From: Phoronis australis
Lineage: Eukaryota; Phoronida; Phoronidae
Assembly (NCBI GenBank): GCA_002633005.1
Contig: NMRA01000302.1
Location: 4,612-40,376 of the forward strand
Length of the DNA stretch: 35,765 nucleotides
Direction of reading: 5' to 3'
The notes under the pieces were generated by a model, which made no database searches, was not told the DNA's origin, and worked only from the letters and a program-made list of their open reading frames with translations. This document shows, one piece after another, positions 11,151 to 22,645 of the stretch. Each line of letters begins with the position of its first letter. Position 1 is the first letter of the stretch. Made by a program: the position numbers and the translations under genes.

Positions 11151-12357
11151 TAGAACGACAGCCCGTGATCCGAGTATGGTTATAAATCAGGATGAGTGAA
11201 TTTTTAGAGAGTATTCGAAACGGCACATGCCGTCGCTTTCCAGAAGCTAGTGGGCCTTGAGCTAGTATTAACAACCTGACATTCAAAACGGCGGATATCA
11301 TCGACGGACACTGTCGGACAGGATTAGTGCTAGAAGTAACCAGTAGATTGCTTTTCTTTTGAATTACAGTTTTTGCAACATACCGGTAAGTGTTTGTAGG
11401 TGGATGTGCCGAATTGCTTGATGCTCGTTACCTGTCGTTGGAATCCATTGAATTTTAGCCTAGTTGATCGCTAGTTGGACTAAATGAACAGTAAGAGTAG
11501 GACTGTCCAACCGTTTTTTCGATTTGCAAAAATACTTCAATATAATCGGAAAGATAATGCATCCCACTCAATAAAAATTGAAAAATTATCAAAATGGAGT
11601 TAAGCAGTGCACATTTATTGCAGTTTTGGTGGCGAAATTTGGGTCATTTGTTTGGATCTGGATGGCAATCTTGGACAACAGCGGCAAAAGTTAAGAGTTT
11701 TAAACCGTGTATAATTTATTTTCACCAATAATTTACGATGAAATTTAGTGAGAAAGGTCTATACCTACTATTCTGAACGATTCAATTGTTTTCATTGGAT
11801 TTCAGTCAAGCAGATGTTACTTATTGAGTGATAAAAATGCTCAAAATTCGCGTTGGACTTCGTCTCATTTCCGGCGGCACCGACAACATGGCGACTTCTG
11901 CTGAACTGAAGGGCATGTTCAATCGGCTATTTTGTACTTGGTGTAGTTTTAACTTTGATACAATTTGATGAAATCTGCCACAAAAAGCCACTTTGCACAA
12001 TGTTTATGTTTTTGTGCAAAACATATAAGGAATATTCTAATTATTGCAGTGCGAATATCCCATTCAGTTGACCATACACTCAATAGTTGAAAAATATTTG
12101 AAATCGTTTTTTTCTGTGAAAGTCAGTTGCGCTTCAAGGTTTCATTTTGTGTCACAACATAATTCATATTTTTCTAAATTTTACGTATGAATTGTTCTTT
12201 CAATACATGCGTTGTAGCTTTTTGCTTTCTTAAGTTATCAAGGCCCAAAATGTAAAGGCTCTTAATTACAGTAATAGGACATGTTGGATTGCGAAGCTTA
12301 CAGCCTCCAATCCTTTTTCGATGCAACTTCTTAGACCAGGTTTAAAGATAATCTGCG
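11151..12357. other. Unassigned sequence, no gene seen
   Basis: No coding motif was recognised downstream of the THAP remnant. One TTAGACCAGGTTTA motif at 12331-12344 resembles those inside the next element and may mean that element's left edge lies slightly further left than called. Confidence 0.4.
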
Positions 12358-14115
12358 TTTCATAAAGGTGGACCAGTGGTTTAGTAAAACCTGGTTTAAC
12401 TCAACTCTAGACCTAGTCTAAGTCAGTTTTCAGTTCACTAACGAGGTATATATTACTTAGACCTGTATTAAGATCTTAAACCAGGCTTAACTTTAGACTT
12501 GGTCAGACCCAAGTTTAATACTATTAAATATGGCAGACTTGTACGGTATAGGTGCAAATGAATGATGCTGTGGTGTGCATTTACGACGCAGTTTTAGAGC
12601 GAGAACAGATTATTTTCAATATTCAGTTTTAGGACCACACAAGATCAAACGTAACAGGGGGGACCAAGAGTTTTTAAAGGGAGGGTGTCGGATCAAGTAT
12701 TTCTAAAAGGAGGGCCTGGGTCAACAAGTTGAAAATTATAGATTTGTTATCACTAAAATCAAAGGAAAAAGGGGGCCCAGACCCCTTGAACCCTTGGATC
12801 CGCCTATACGTAGACCAGTACCAACTGAAGGGTGTCCTTCGGATTCCTTAGAGTATAACGTTCTAGCAGAGCGTCATCGTCACAAGCGGTACGCGTATTA
12901 CTAAAAAGGCATCTAATGATTATATTGACCGAGTTCCATCTCAATTGGTCCCCGATTTAAGGTTGCCGGGCAGGAGTACTGCCCAATGGTAGATTCAGTG
13001 GGGTTGGCAAGGGGGCCATGCCCCCTAAAAATCTCGCAGATTCCATTTGGCAGTTCGGGGCTGAGAATGTTTGACGGGAAAAATTCCTGGCTAATATTCT
13101 GCCCTGGCCCCCTTAACTCAAAATCCTGTATCCGCTGCTGTACCCCCCTTTGGCCACAAAAAGTAAAACGACACGGAAACAAATGTGTGCATTTACTATG
13201 CTGCAGTTAATCGTGAACAAATAATTTATCTTCGGAATATGTCCCGAAAATAATAGGTGCGTCACAAGCTCGGTTTCCAGAGATACAAAGGAGACCGCGT
13301 ATAGGCGATATAAGGTAATTTATTATGACTGATAAGGTACAGAAATGTGAGTGTACAAATAACATAAAGATAAAATAATAATCTCTGGAAAGATGGGCAA
13401 TAAAAAGCGCCACAAACAACATAAAGATAAAATAATAATCTCTGGAAAGATGGGCAATAAAAACCGCCAGCACTCAGGTAAGAAAAACTACCCAAAAGAG
13501 AGGGTGGTAGAGGGTGGGAAAAATGAAGAGAGATTAGACTCGAACCTAAGGTGATGTGTGCTCTTGTGTTGGACACAGACAATACAAAATGAAAAATATC
13601 TCTTCATGATATCCTAGATCTGCCACTAGGTCCCTCGCCGTTTTTCTTTGCAATTTTTCACTGATGAAATTTTCTTTCTGGCCTTTATTCTTGATCAATA
13701 TCTATCCAAGCCTGCTGCTTACGTTGACTTGATTTGGCACCAATTTTCTTGTTCTCGACTATGACATTGGCTTTTTCGCTGATCAGTTGTGGGTGGGAAC
13801 TTTTTTCCTCGTGAGAAAAGCTTTTCGCTCTTTTTCGTTAATGTCTGTACTGATTCTACTGCTGTGTGCCATTGAGTACCCACGTGATCAAGGTTTCATT
13901 GAAGCACTTCAATATTTTCTTTGTTAGGTTAATCCAGGTGAACACAGTAGGGTGGCTTGCATACTTTAAACTTAGTTTTACTAAACCCGCTTCATGGTCT
14001 AACAAAACCAGGCTTTCAGACTTTTAAAACACGTGGAGGAAAGGCAAGTTAGGTCTAAAATTAGACCAGGATTAGGAAGACCTAAACCAGGTTTTGTTAA
14101 ACTACCTTTATGAAA
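12358..14115. mobile_element. Candidate non-autonomous DNA element with AAACCTGGTTTA-type ends
   Basis: The left edge TTTCATAAAGGTGG (12358) and the right edge, whose reverse complement is TTTCATAAAGGTAG (ending 14115), form an imperfect inverted pair of about 40 bp that leads on both sides into AAAACCTGGTTTA. Related CCAGG/CCTGG words recur over about 150-200 bp at each end (12332-12500 and 13970-14110) and are absent between. The TTTCATAAAG edge resembles ends of some Harbinger/ISL2EU-type elements, but no target duplication is convincing and no transposase is present. The middle contains gggggcccagacccc-type low-complexity sequence and a 57-bp tandem duplication, and may be a composite. 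Confidence 0.5.
13355..13468 (+). repeat. 57-bp tandem duplication
   Basis: Two adjacent 57-bp units, almost identical, beginning near ACAAATAACATAAAG (unit offset 13361 to 13418). The unit length is a multiple of three, which is why antisense frames show the same 19-residue stretch twice. Confidence 0.9.
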
Positions 14116-14955
14116 TCGGCTGTATATGTTTCTCGTATAGTTCATTTGTTTCATTGGGTTACAGCAGTATACTTACTTAGAGATTATATTGATGAATACC
14201 TATGACACCAGCTTGTTGTAATGCATCAGGGTATGGTAAAAAATGTTCAGCAAGGAAAGCGGTTTGCTTATCTCGCGATAACATCTGAACTTCCTAGCAC
14301 CCACTACGAGTAATGGAGGTGTTAATGAACAAAGAACTGACCGACGAGTTCACAACGATTGAGGCCAGTGCTGTAGTGCACCCCCCGGACTTCTACTTAT
14401 AAATTAATTTTTTATTACGGAAAATATGAGTGAAAACAAAAAAATGATGTTAACAAGCCGAAAAAATGTCTCACGTGTGTTTTTATGCAAATTGGTGCCA
14501 CCATTAGTGATTTTTCGTTATTTCGCTATATGTTCTCTACTATTTTTATATAATTGAAATACCTAATTGTATAGACCTATGTTTTATGGGTCAAACATTA
14601 CATTATATCTTCAAGTAAGATATAAAAGTTGTCTTATGCATGATGCAGGTACAAAACAATCAACGTATGAAACAGAAATGGGGGGGGGGGGCATGAAAAT
14701 GAGCTGTTTTTATCCACATTCACGACTTGTGATGTTGAGTGCATCAATGAAAGAAAACTTTGACATTATGTTTAATGTAGCCGTTGCAGTCCAACCAAAT
14801 ATATATTTTAAGTCCAATAAATTATACAATGATTTTCATCTTTAAGAGGAGAAACGTTGTTTTTAAAGCAAAGCTACAGATAACACATCAAAGCTGTAAA
14901 TCAGTCTTTGAAGTAAAAAACACCTTGGATAAAAACTAACATCAAGGCTGTTGGC
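14116..14955. other. Unassigned sequence with a 12-G run
   Basis: No gene is recognised. A homopolymer of 12 G occupies 14680-14691, a likely slippage or sequencing-error site. The open frame spanning it (14567-14845) has no recognisable motif. Confidence 0.45.
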
Positions 14956-17211
14956 ATGTATTTCAATCAGTGTGAATCCAATGCTGGGGACAGGGGAACT
15001 TGGACTGCATTCGAAATCAAGGCAGCTATCGAGGAAGATGCAAAATCATTCTTAAAAAAAAATCGAGGTCAAAGCTTATCCACTGGAGCCAAAGAACAGC
15101 CTCTACCCTTATGCATCGTTCATTTAGGGTCTATAAATGAACATGGCAATTTTACAGTCTTAAGCAATGTCAGCAACAGCAAGCAAGAATCTACGAAAGC
15201 TTCATGAAATTTGCTACAAAATTCCCCAACAGCCATATGATTTTCCAAATTGTGTACAGTCCGTGTGTGATCAGAGTTCTTTTGCTCTTGCAAATGAATT
15301 GGAGAAAATGGGTTATTACAGGAAATGGAATATCAACTTTTCAATGCCAACCTTCACCTTCTAAGAGACAGTTGTCGAAGGCACAGAGGCACCAAGTTCC
15401 CAGGTACATCATTCTCCCCATAAACTGTCCACATGGTGCACCACTGGGCTCCTTCCCTCACCTGTGTGTATCTTCTCAAACAAAACTGAAACCAAGGATG
15501 GCAGCCGTAAAACCGAGCGTGTGCCATGTTCCCGCTGTATAAGAACAAAACCAATGCACGAGAACTAATTGAATCACGGACCAAAATGGACCTCACAAGA
15601 CATTTTCGACAGGCAAACGACAAAGACATGTTTGCTTGCGAATTAAAACACCATCCATCTTGTCTCTAATCATTTCAGACCGCGTTCAAAAATTCAGAGC
15701 TGATGGACAATATGATACTGAGCAAGTAAGAATATCTGCTGCCCATGAAAATGCATTACTGTGCAACAGCAATCATATTAAAACTCACATCCAACAGAAT
15801 TAGATCATCAGGCTCTCCTCTTTGCTCTTGCTTTACGTTGAGTAACAAAAACGGAAAGGTTATGACAATACTAGGTGCCATTCTGAGAAAATACGGTCGT
15901 TTAGAACCAAGCCCATAGCAAAACCTGGCGTACGTTTCATTTGACGCTAGGTCCTACGCTAGGACCTAGCCAAAACCTAGTCAAAGTCACGTGTTCTCAT
16001 TTAAAACGCACGGCAATATCTCTCGTAACCTCGCGAAGTCTTGCTTTTTAGCAAGGTCCTAGCGTTACTGAACGGGAGGCAGATCAACTTTACAAAAATT
16101 GGCAGAGGTGACACTCATACCATTCTCGCTGGTTCATAGATCAAGTTTAACAATTTCGTCTGCTTTGGCACAAGCATATTGAATGGGAAGAACAGAAAAA
16201 ACGTCTGGAAACTGCGCTCACTCTTCGAGATGACATTCTGTCTGCAGAGCTACCGTGACTATCAACGGCCGATGACATGAAGCTTGATACTGTAAAAAAT
16301 TTGCCTTCAGAACTCATCCGACTTCTTAGTGTGGTGGTTACTGGGGTTGAAGACAATAATACAAGTGAAAATTCAAGCAACTGATTTCCTTTACTGGACA
16401 AGATGTATGTCATGCCGTCACAGACCTAAAGTTGACATTACCTTCAAAGTATTCACTTATTTATGTGACCATCAAACATTTGTTTCAAAGCCTGCTGCAA
16501 TATTGCACAAACAGGGTGATTCAAGCAGCCATGACCTAGAACCCGATTTGGCAAAAGTCATGATGGAAGATGTGTCAACTCATCTCACTCCTCACAAGTG
16601 AGGATAACAGTATATTCAATTGTGAGTGTCACAATTTGAATAAAATGAACACCAATATACATGGCAAGCAACATCCTCCAGCTTGGTTTGAAAGCTCCAA
16701 AGACAGGACAATATCAGTCATTAACAGGTCGCAACCGACAACGCAGTCTCCAAGTAGAAGCTCCGTCTTGGAACACCAGATGGGTTTTTTACAGACCAAC
16801 AAAACTTCCTTTTTGCATCATGTTCTGGTGGACGTTGCGCCAAAAGGCTTTCATTATCCTGAGGATGCTCGATTTATCCAAGATGGCATGGTACTTCTCC
16901 ACACGTTAACTAACCTCCCTCCAACTTGTGGTGAGACCTGTTTACAAGTACTTGATGAGATGGTGTCGACGAAGCTCATCTTGTTCTCAATTTACTGCTA
17001 CCATACTGAATCTATTAAAGCCGAGGAGCGGTTGAGGCGTCGCAGCTCGGAGAAGATAATTCTGGGTGGACCAGCCACACGAAAGCAATACGACTTGAAC
17101 AGCTCTCTTGCAAACAATGGCAACAAAAAGCAACTCTGTCAACTGTGACTGCAAGTCTGGAGTAGTGAGAACGCAGTTTTTGTTGGAGAAAATTTAGATA
17201 TCCTTCCTGAC
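14956..17211 (+). pseudogene. Broken gene of a large anonymous invertebrate family
   Basis: Coding-like + sequence persists for 2.2 kb but changes frame repeatedly. Segments include FEIKAAIEEDAKSFLKKNRG (about 15020), LANELEKMGYYRKW (15285), NKTNARELIESRTKMD then MFACELKHHPSC (15545-15665), HKHIEWEEQKKRLETALTLR (about 16170), LSVVVTGVEDNNTSEN (about 16330), and a longest open piece (16570-17148) with APKGFHYPEDARFIQDGMVL, TESIKAEERLRR and NNGNKKQLCQL, continuing past a TGA as LQVWSSENAVFVGENLDI. The YHxSC-like and SIKxxER motifs resemble very long uncharacterised proteins multiplied in coral, anemone and mollusc genomes; function is not established. At least four in-frame stops (often TGA, consistent with CGA-to-TGA decay) and several frameshifts show it is dead. 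A non-coding stretch (15850-16075) may be an intron or a small insertion. Confidence 0.5.
15946..15970. repeat. CCTAG-type inverted repeat within the pseudogene
   Basis: GCTAGGTCC (15946-15954) and GGACCTAGC (15962-15970) are perfect 9-bp inverted arms around a 7-base loop. Further CCTAG/CTAGG words occur at about 15977 and 16066. This may mark a small transposon that interrupted the coding region, but no paired termini are clear. Confidence 0.5.
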
Positions 17212-17417
17212 TGAAGACAGAAAAGCCCGTTAACTTGTTACATCCGATAGCGAGGCAATTCCACACTCTTTTCTGAACGGAATTTTTTGAGTATTTCTTA
17301 CTTTTAAATATCCACTCCTGAGTCAAAAATAGGCCTACATGTTTGGTCAGGTTTTTCGAGTTCAATGGATTTGTTAAATTCAAAGCTCTAGGCCACAGGT
17401 AGGGCTTAGGGCACCTA

Positions 17418-17622
17418 CAGCACACATCACGAATTTTTGGCCGACCGGTTGGAAATTGGTCGACGACCGGCCGTCGACCGGTCGTCTAGCCGACCAGCAG
17501 CCGGCCAACAACGGTCGGCTAGGAGCCGTCTGCTGAGTCGCCTCTGTGGTCGGCACTTGGGTCGGCTAAGTGGTCGCCTAGCGTAGACGACCAATTCGGA
17601 TTAAGCGTGTCCCTGGTCGGCA
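17418..17622 (+). repeat. TA family proximal-end array, copy 2
   Basis: A 205-bp GC-rich end, much richer in GC than the interior. It contains GGTCGACGACC/GGCCGTCGACC near the tip, then alternating GCCGACC and GGTCGGC words spaced roughly every 20-35 bp. Nearly identical to 29937-30140. Confidence 0.85.
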
Positions 17623-18349
17623 ATTACTGAACTTTGGACAAACAAACATTTAACTGTTCGCTGTTCGTTTACCAGTGGCAACTCCGGTCTTGACATAGGT
17701 TTATCAACTTGTGTTCAACTATTGAATGGGGGTAAAATCGAATCAACCTACAAATACGAAGTGCGTGACATTACACCAGCCTAAAACTTTATGTTGAATT
17801 AATGACGGCGTCGTAAAATCAAACGTTAAGTGATATCGCTGAAGCATAATTTCTAAAGTTAGATATGAGACTTTTTATACAGTACATTATGCACAAAAGC
17901 AAGCACGAAATTTGAAATTTACAGTAAAATTGCATAAAAATCAGAATACAACACGGGATATTTTACGACCCCAAGTGTTTTCATGCAGCGGAATGCTCAA
18001 CAAGCATCACGCATTTGCGCCCATCCGTTATTGCTTTTGATCATCACTTCATCACGCTGTATATTGCTCTTTACCACAGGTAATTATTGTTTATTTCTGT
18101 ATAATTCATAATATGTTGGTACAGCAATAGAACCAAAGTTTATTTTAGGAACAACAAAAACAATGATTAGAACATAGTGCCGATATTAAATCATGGGCGC
18201 ATGAAAACGGGATACTGTGATCGGTTTTTAGTGTCATCCATCATCATTCTGAAATTGTTGTCACTTTCGCAGTAAAAAATCTTAACGAAACTAGAGCCTT
18301 CCTATCTAGCCAACTGGTTGTATAAAGACAATTTTCAAAACACAGCAAG

Positions 18350-18568
18350 GTGCCACTGCTTATTAAGATCAAAGAGACATCGAAGCTTCACACAGCCCGG
18401 ATAGTTACGCTTGTCACCTCGTCGAAAAGCTTGTATCAACATGAGCTCAAGACCGGCGGGTGTGAATGCAAAATCTGGAAGTCAATTGGCATTCAAGTTG
18501 CCCGTTACGGTCGTTTAAGCGAAAAACATCCGAGGTCATCTTCCTGCGTAATTCTATGCCTTTTTTAA
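18350..18568 (+). CDS. Small ORF of the TA family, copy 2
   Basis: A 72-codon frame homologous to 7293-7517 in copy 1, ending SSSCVILCLF. It lacks two codons relative to copy 1. No known domain. A 99-codon antisense frame (18447-18746) overlaps it and is also open in copy 3 (30966-31265), so neither strand can be singled out as coding from openness alone. Confidence 0.2.
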   Translation: MPLLIKIKETSKLHTARIVTLVTSSKSLYQHELKTGGCECKIWKSIGIQVARYGRLSEKHPRSSSCVILCLF

Positions 18569-19793
18569 CGAAAAAACGTATGTCGTCGTTTTGAAAAAAG
18601 TTCATTTTGACACGCGCCACTTCCAAAATGTTTTCAACATCTCCCATTAGATGATAAAAACATCTCAGCAAAATTTGTTCTAAAATTCGGATCCCTGATA
18701 TCACAATTCCAAAAACATATAATGAAGTGAAACCAACTCCGATCATCTGTTGTGACGTTTACGCAACCTCTTTGGAAAACGTTTGATTGAAGAATCTGGG
18801 AAAAAGAAACTGGGTAATAGGTGACGGAATATTTCATTGGGTCGAAAGTCGACGCATAAGATCACACCATAACTTTAGCAGCAGAATAATTGTGGAAAAC
18901 CATTTTTTGCAACGCTGGTAAATAATTTAGGTTACCGTGGGAAGATTTTATTCGGTCAGTTATTACCCAATGGCGCAAATTTGTATATTTAGTTTAGTAA
19001 ACAACTTCGCACCAAGACTAGAGCTTTCCGAGCCCTTTGGCGTAAGAACACAATACTTGGCGTTTCGCGTATACTCCAAGGGGTAAAACTTTGAAAATAA
19101 TATTTTGGGGTAACCTGGTATATGTAATCCTAAAAAAAGTAGTCTGTGTTTTCATGTAGAGCGTAAAAATGATTAATCCATTGATTCAAAAAGAAAAATC
19201 TCGCAAACGAAAACGCACACAATATTCAGCTATACTACACTGGTTAAAAAACAACTTCTATAAGTTTATTGCATCGGATTCTATTGATCACAATGGCAAG
19301 TCAAAATTCTTAAGGGGGCGCAATTTCAAACTTTTGGCATGAATCAGTGATATAAAAATCTTTATAGACAGACTTTAGTTCATCAGCAATGTTGACACAA
19401 CAGTTACAGACACTGACTGCGTTTGTTACGTCTTGTGGCAATGATAAAAATATTTTTTCTACTATGATTGATAACAAGTTTTACTTTGATGAGGTATGAT
19501 GCAATATGCATGTCTAATATGCAGATCGGCCGTTGCAGAAATATATACTGGGTTTAAAGAATCCGTTTGTTATGAACCACTGCAAAAGTATGAATACTAA
19601 TTGTACATTCGAAGCACGCCCCATTAGAATAAAAGCATACACATGCTTAATGATCCTGGGAGTACCTCTATTACAGGCATGAATGAAGATATATAGTTGT
19701 TAAGCCATAGAGAATAATAAAGCTTACATATTATCACACTGAGCCATCTACACCAGGCGTTTGCAAAGGATACAGTATTTCAAAAGAAGCCTC

Positions 19794-19839
19794 AACTACT
19801 CATTTTTCATAGTCATAACTACTCATTTTTCATAGTATT
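19794..19839 (-). repeat. 23-bp tandem duplication inside TA-family copy 2
   Basis: Two 23-bp units containing AACTACTCATTTTTCATAG, the inverse of 6066-6111 in copy 1. Confidence 0.85.
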
Positions 19840-20936
19840 ACTAAATCACGAACACCTAGATTTATATAAGAAGTTACATAGTACGATGCTACACAACCTG
19901 CTCTCCCACATTTATGGGAGACCTAACTTGAAACATTTAACGATATATCTTTTCTATGCAAGATTAAAACCAAGCAAAACATGTAAACTCTCCAGGACCA
20001 AAAATAAATATCTCAAAATCAGAATTTTTTTACTTAAGCAGGAATTAAAACAATCCTAAACATTGAGATTGTTTTCACGCAGAAGACCAAAGAGCAAATA
20101 AAGACCAAAATTCACAACGCCAAGACTGAAGATTTATCACATCAGCATCTATAATTTATCAAGTGAGGACCAAAAATTCTTCACTTCGGAATCAAAATAA
20201 AATACGACCGAACTGAAAAGGTTCAAAAACTTACCATATCAGTAACTTTCACGCCAGAACACCACATCACCATCCCCAAGCATTGATCTTTCAATGTGAT
20301 AATGTCCGTACTATACGTATAAACAAGGGCTATATGTCCAACCTCTCGCCGACAACAGACATATTATCTTGGAAATGGGGTTGAATTTCTTTCGTCTAAT
20401 CCACGTTTTACAATAGATGCCAATGTATAGGTACACACTGGATTGTCATCATTGCATAATGGGTGATCACGTAGTCTCCGATCATGAAAACAATTCTCTC
20501 CTGGCGTGATAAGTTTTCTGACTCAATAAATCCTGGTTGCCAATTGTTTTTAATTCTACAGAGATTTCAATTCCTGAATAGAAAATGTGTGTTCTGGATT
20601 TTTCCGCTTCAGCTTTCCATTCAGCTAACTATTGCACAGCACAGTGTTTTTACTATCCCGTGGCGGCTCCATTGCAACGAATCACTTCTGGTACACTCTT
20701 CCGTAAATGACGTACGTATTTTGCACATTTCATCCGGGTAACAGTTTTCCAAGAGCTATTTATTCATTGAACGAGTTTCTGTTTGGTATTCGGTTTTATT
20801 TTCTGTCTCAGGTAGTCCTTGAGTTCATGCTCTGAATGTTTTGAAAACGCAACTCTTTATTTACGCAGATACGTTTTTCCTGCCCGTGGGAACCGACTCG
20901 CTGAATTCATCAACCAAACATTTATTTTTGAAAATG

Positions 20937-21104
20937 CCCTCAAAAGTGTGGTTAAAACACCGTGGTGGCCATAGTCTTCAGTGTAGAAAAGCGAAATGAA
21001 CAAATCTGTACACACTGCTCAAAGCACTTTTGTGGACATACGGAAACGCCAACGTCTCTGTCTTACAACACTGCGTGTGCTTGGCATTTCTGATAAAGCG
21101 CTCT
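20937..21104 (+). pseudogene. Possible degraded BED-type zinc finger
   Basis: One frame reads MPSKVWLKHRGGHSLQC, then a stop; a one-base shift continues RNEQICTHCSKHFCGHTE, followed by TSLSYNTACAWHF. Trp, then C-x2-C about 20 residues later, then a T-x2-L...H arrangement resembles the BED finger at the N-terminus of many DNA transposases. A His is missing from the expected position and a frameshift is required, so this is weak. It lies in the part of copy 2 absent from copies 1 and 3. A pyrimidine tract ending TTCTTACAG, a possible 3' splice site, follows at about 21150-21168. Confidence 0.25.
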
Positions 21105-22462
21105 CATGCTGGAAACTTTATTAAGACTGAGCACCGTTTCAAAAAAAATTGTATTTTTTCTTACAGCTGAGCACAGGAGAATTATTCTGCGATTTTAGCA
21201 CTGAAACGGAACCAAATCTCGAGTGGTGACTCATTAGAATGTGCAAAATTCGGGGAGGGTTGTGGGTGGCGATACAAGCATGATTTTTTCATTTTCGCGC
21301 CAAACATGTAGTTGCCACTTCTCATTCAGCGTCACTTACTACCTGAGTTGGCCAGATCATACGCTATCTATTTCTTCAGACGCTTTGTTTTTCAAAAGTG
21401 CACCTTCGTGTATTTTCTATCATTTTTTGCCATTGCAATTGCTTTACCAAAGGTTCACGCACATATGCCGCGTAGTGAATACCTCTTCATCACGTATTCA
21501 CATCTTCCCGTTCACAATTGTTTTATTTTGCGTAATTTGTCAATATGTTGCTGACAGAAAATATTTATTTTTGGAACAACGTGAACGACCAACTGATAGG
21601 GGACTACGTGTATACATGTAAGTGCTAGCCCGGATTTTAACGTCACGTTGCCTGTAGACTCAACAGTGGTGATGTCACCGTCTTAGTTCCTGGAAATCGT
21701 AACCATAATATGATTTCGAAGTTAGAGCCATCGAAGTCCGTGGGTTTAGGGCATACTGGACCGTGAATTTCGCGTCTGTACTGCATGGGTCAATACTATG
21801 AAAATGAAATCCCCTGAGTGAGAGCACTTCGCGGTGTAACAACTCACTCACTAATCCATCATCATGGGCACGTGACATGAGACCGGTGACTAACTTAAAA
21901 AACGCAAAATGATGCAGTTTGGAGTTACACAAACAAAATCAATTGCGGGCGAAGACTGCTAAAAATATCTGCGTTTACAAAATGACTACAGCGTTGTATT
22001 GACCGGGAAGCAATCTATCTGATACATCTTGTTAATGTCAAGAGTTGTTAGATCTTTCGTTCGTCGTCAACAACGCAGATGGTTACTCTAATTAACGATT
22101 TATTCTACACTTGAAAAACCAAAGACAATTGCCAACATGGTGGCTAAACCGGAAGTAACTGTTCCGCATAAAACATGCCTACGACTAAATCACTATACTA
22201 CAAGAGTCAAATTAAAGATAAAATGTAAAGAAAACTTTCACGTTTTTCATCCAAAACTTGTTGCATTGTCCATAATCCAATGTTTGCTTGTACCGCTTGC
22301 CATCAACTTTCGAATTAGTGGTGGTACACAAGCGACGTGACTGACTCATGTAACCGAGACAGTAAAACTAGGTTAATTTATTTGACCCTGTGCTAAGACG
22401 AATATGCATCGACACCCAAAGTGGTATCAGCCTGACAACCTCTTACGCAACTGCTACTCAGC

Positions 22463-22642
22463 TGGTCGGCTGATGGCCGGTCGGCTGAAGGGTCGGCTGG
22501 GGAATCGCCTTATAAGTCGGCACTGCTGGCGGCTGCCGGTCGGCTAATTTTTAGCCGACCGGTCGGCTAATTTGCCGACTTGTCGACGGCTAGTCGTCGA
22601 CCAATTTCCGACCGGGCGGACAAAAATTCGTGATGTGTGCTG
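22463..22642 (-). repeat. TA family distal-end array, copy 2
   Basis: A 180-bp GC-rich end with GGTCGGCTGA, GGTCGGCTAA and GCCGACCGGTCGGC words. It shares the outermost 60 or so bases in inverted form with the proximal end, but its inner arrangement is different, so the two ends of the family can be told apart. Confidence 0.8.
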
Positions 22643-22645
22643 TAC

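Larger units (their letters stand above)
17416..22644 (+). mobile_element. TA-flanked GC-ended element, copy 2 (5.2 kb, longest copy)
   Basis: The unit is 17418-22642 between TA at 17416-17417 and TA at 22643-22644. The ends read CAGCACACATCACGAATT and, inverted, AATTCGTGATGTGTGCTG. From 17418 to about 20735 it matches copy 3 (29937-33240) and, in reverse, copy 1 (8475 back to about 5400). From 20736 to 22440 it contains about 1.7 kb seen in neither of the others. No recognised transposase; a degraded BED-like zinc-finger stretch lies at 20937-21104. It abuts the pseudogene on the left and the tail of the CR1-type LINE on the right. Being the most complete copy, it is the best source for the ancestral sequence. 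Confidence 0.85.

Noticed and set aside
17015-17425. 136-codon minus frame ending in the TA-family tip
   Set aside because: It lies opposite the pseudogene and runs into the element end; no motif. I also tried reading the CR1-type LINE tail across the predicted empty site into this frame. It stays open but does not resemble a LINE C-terminus, so continuity is unproven.
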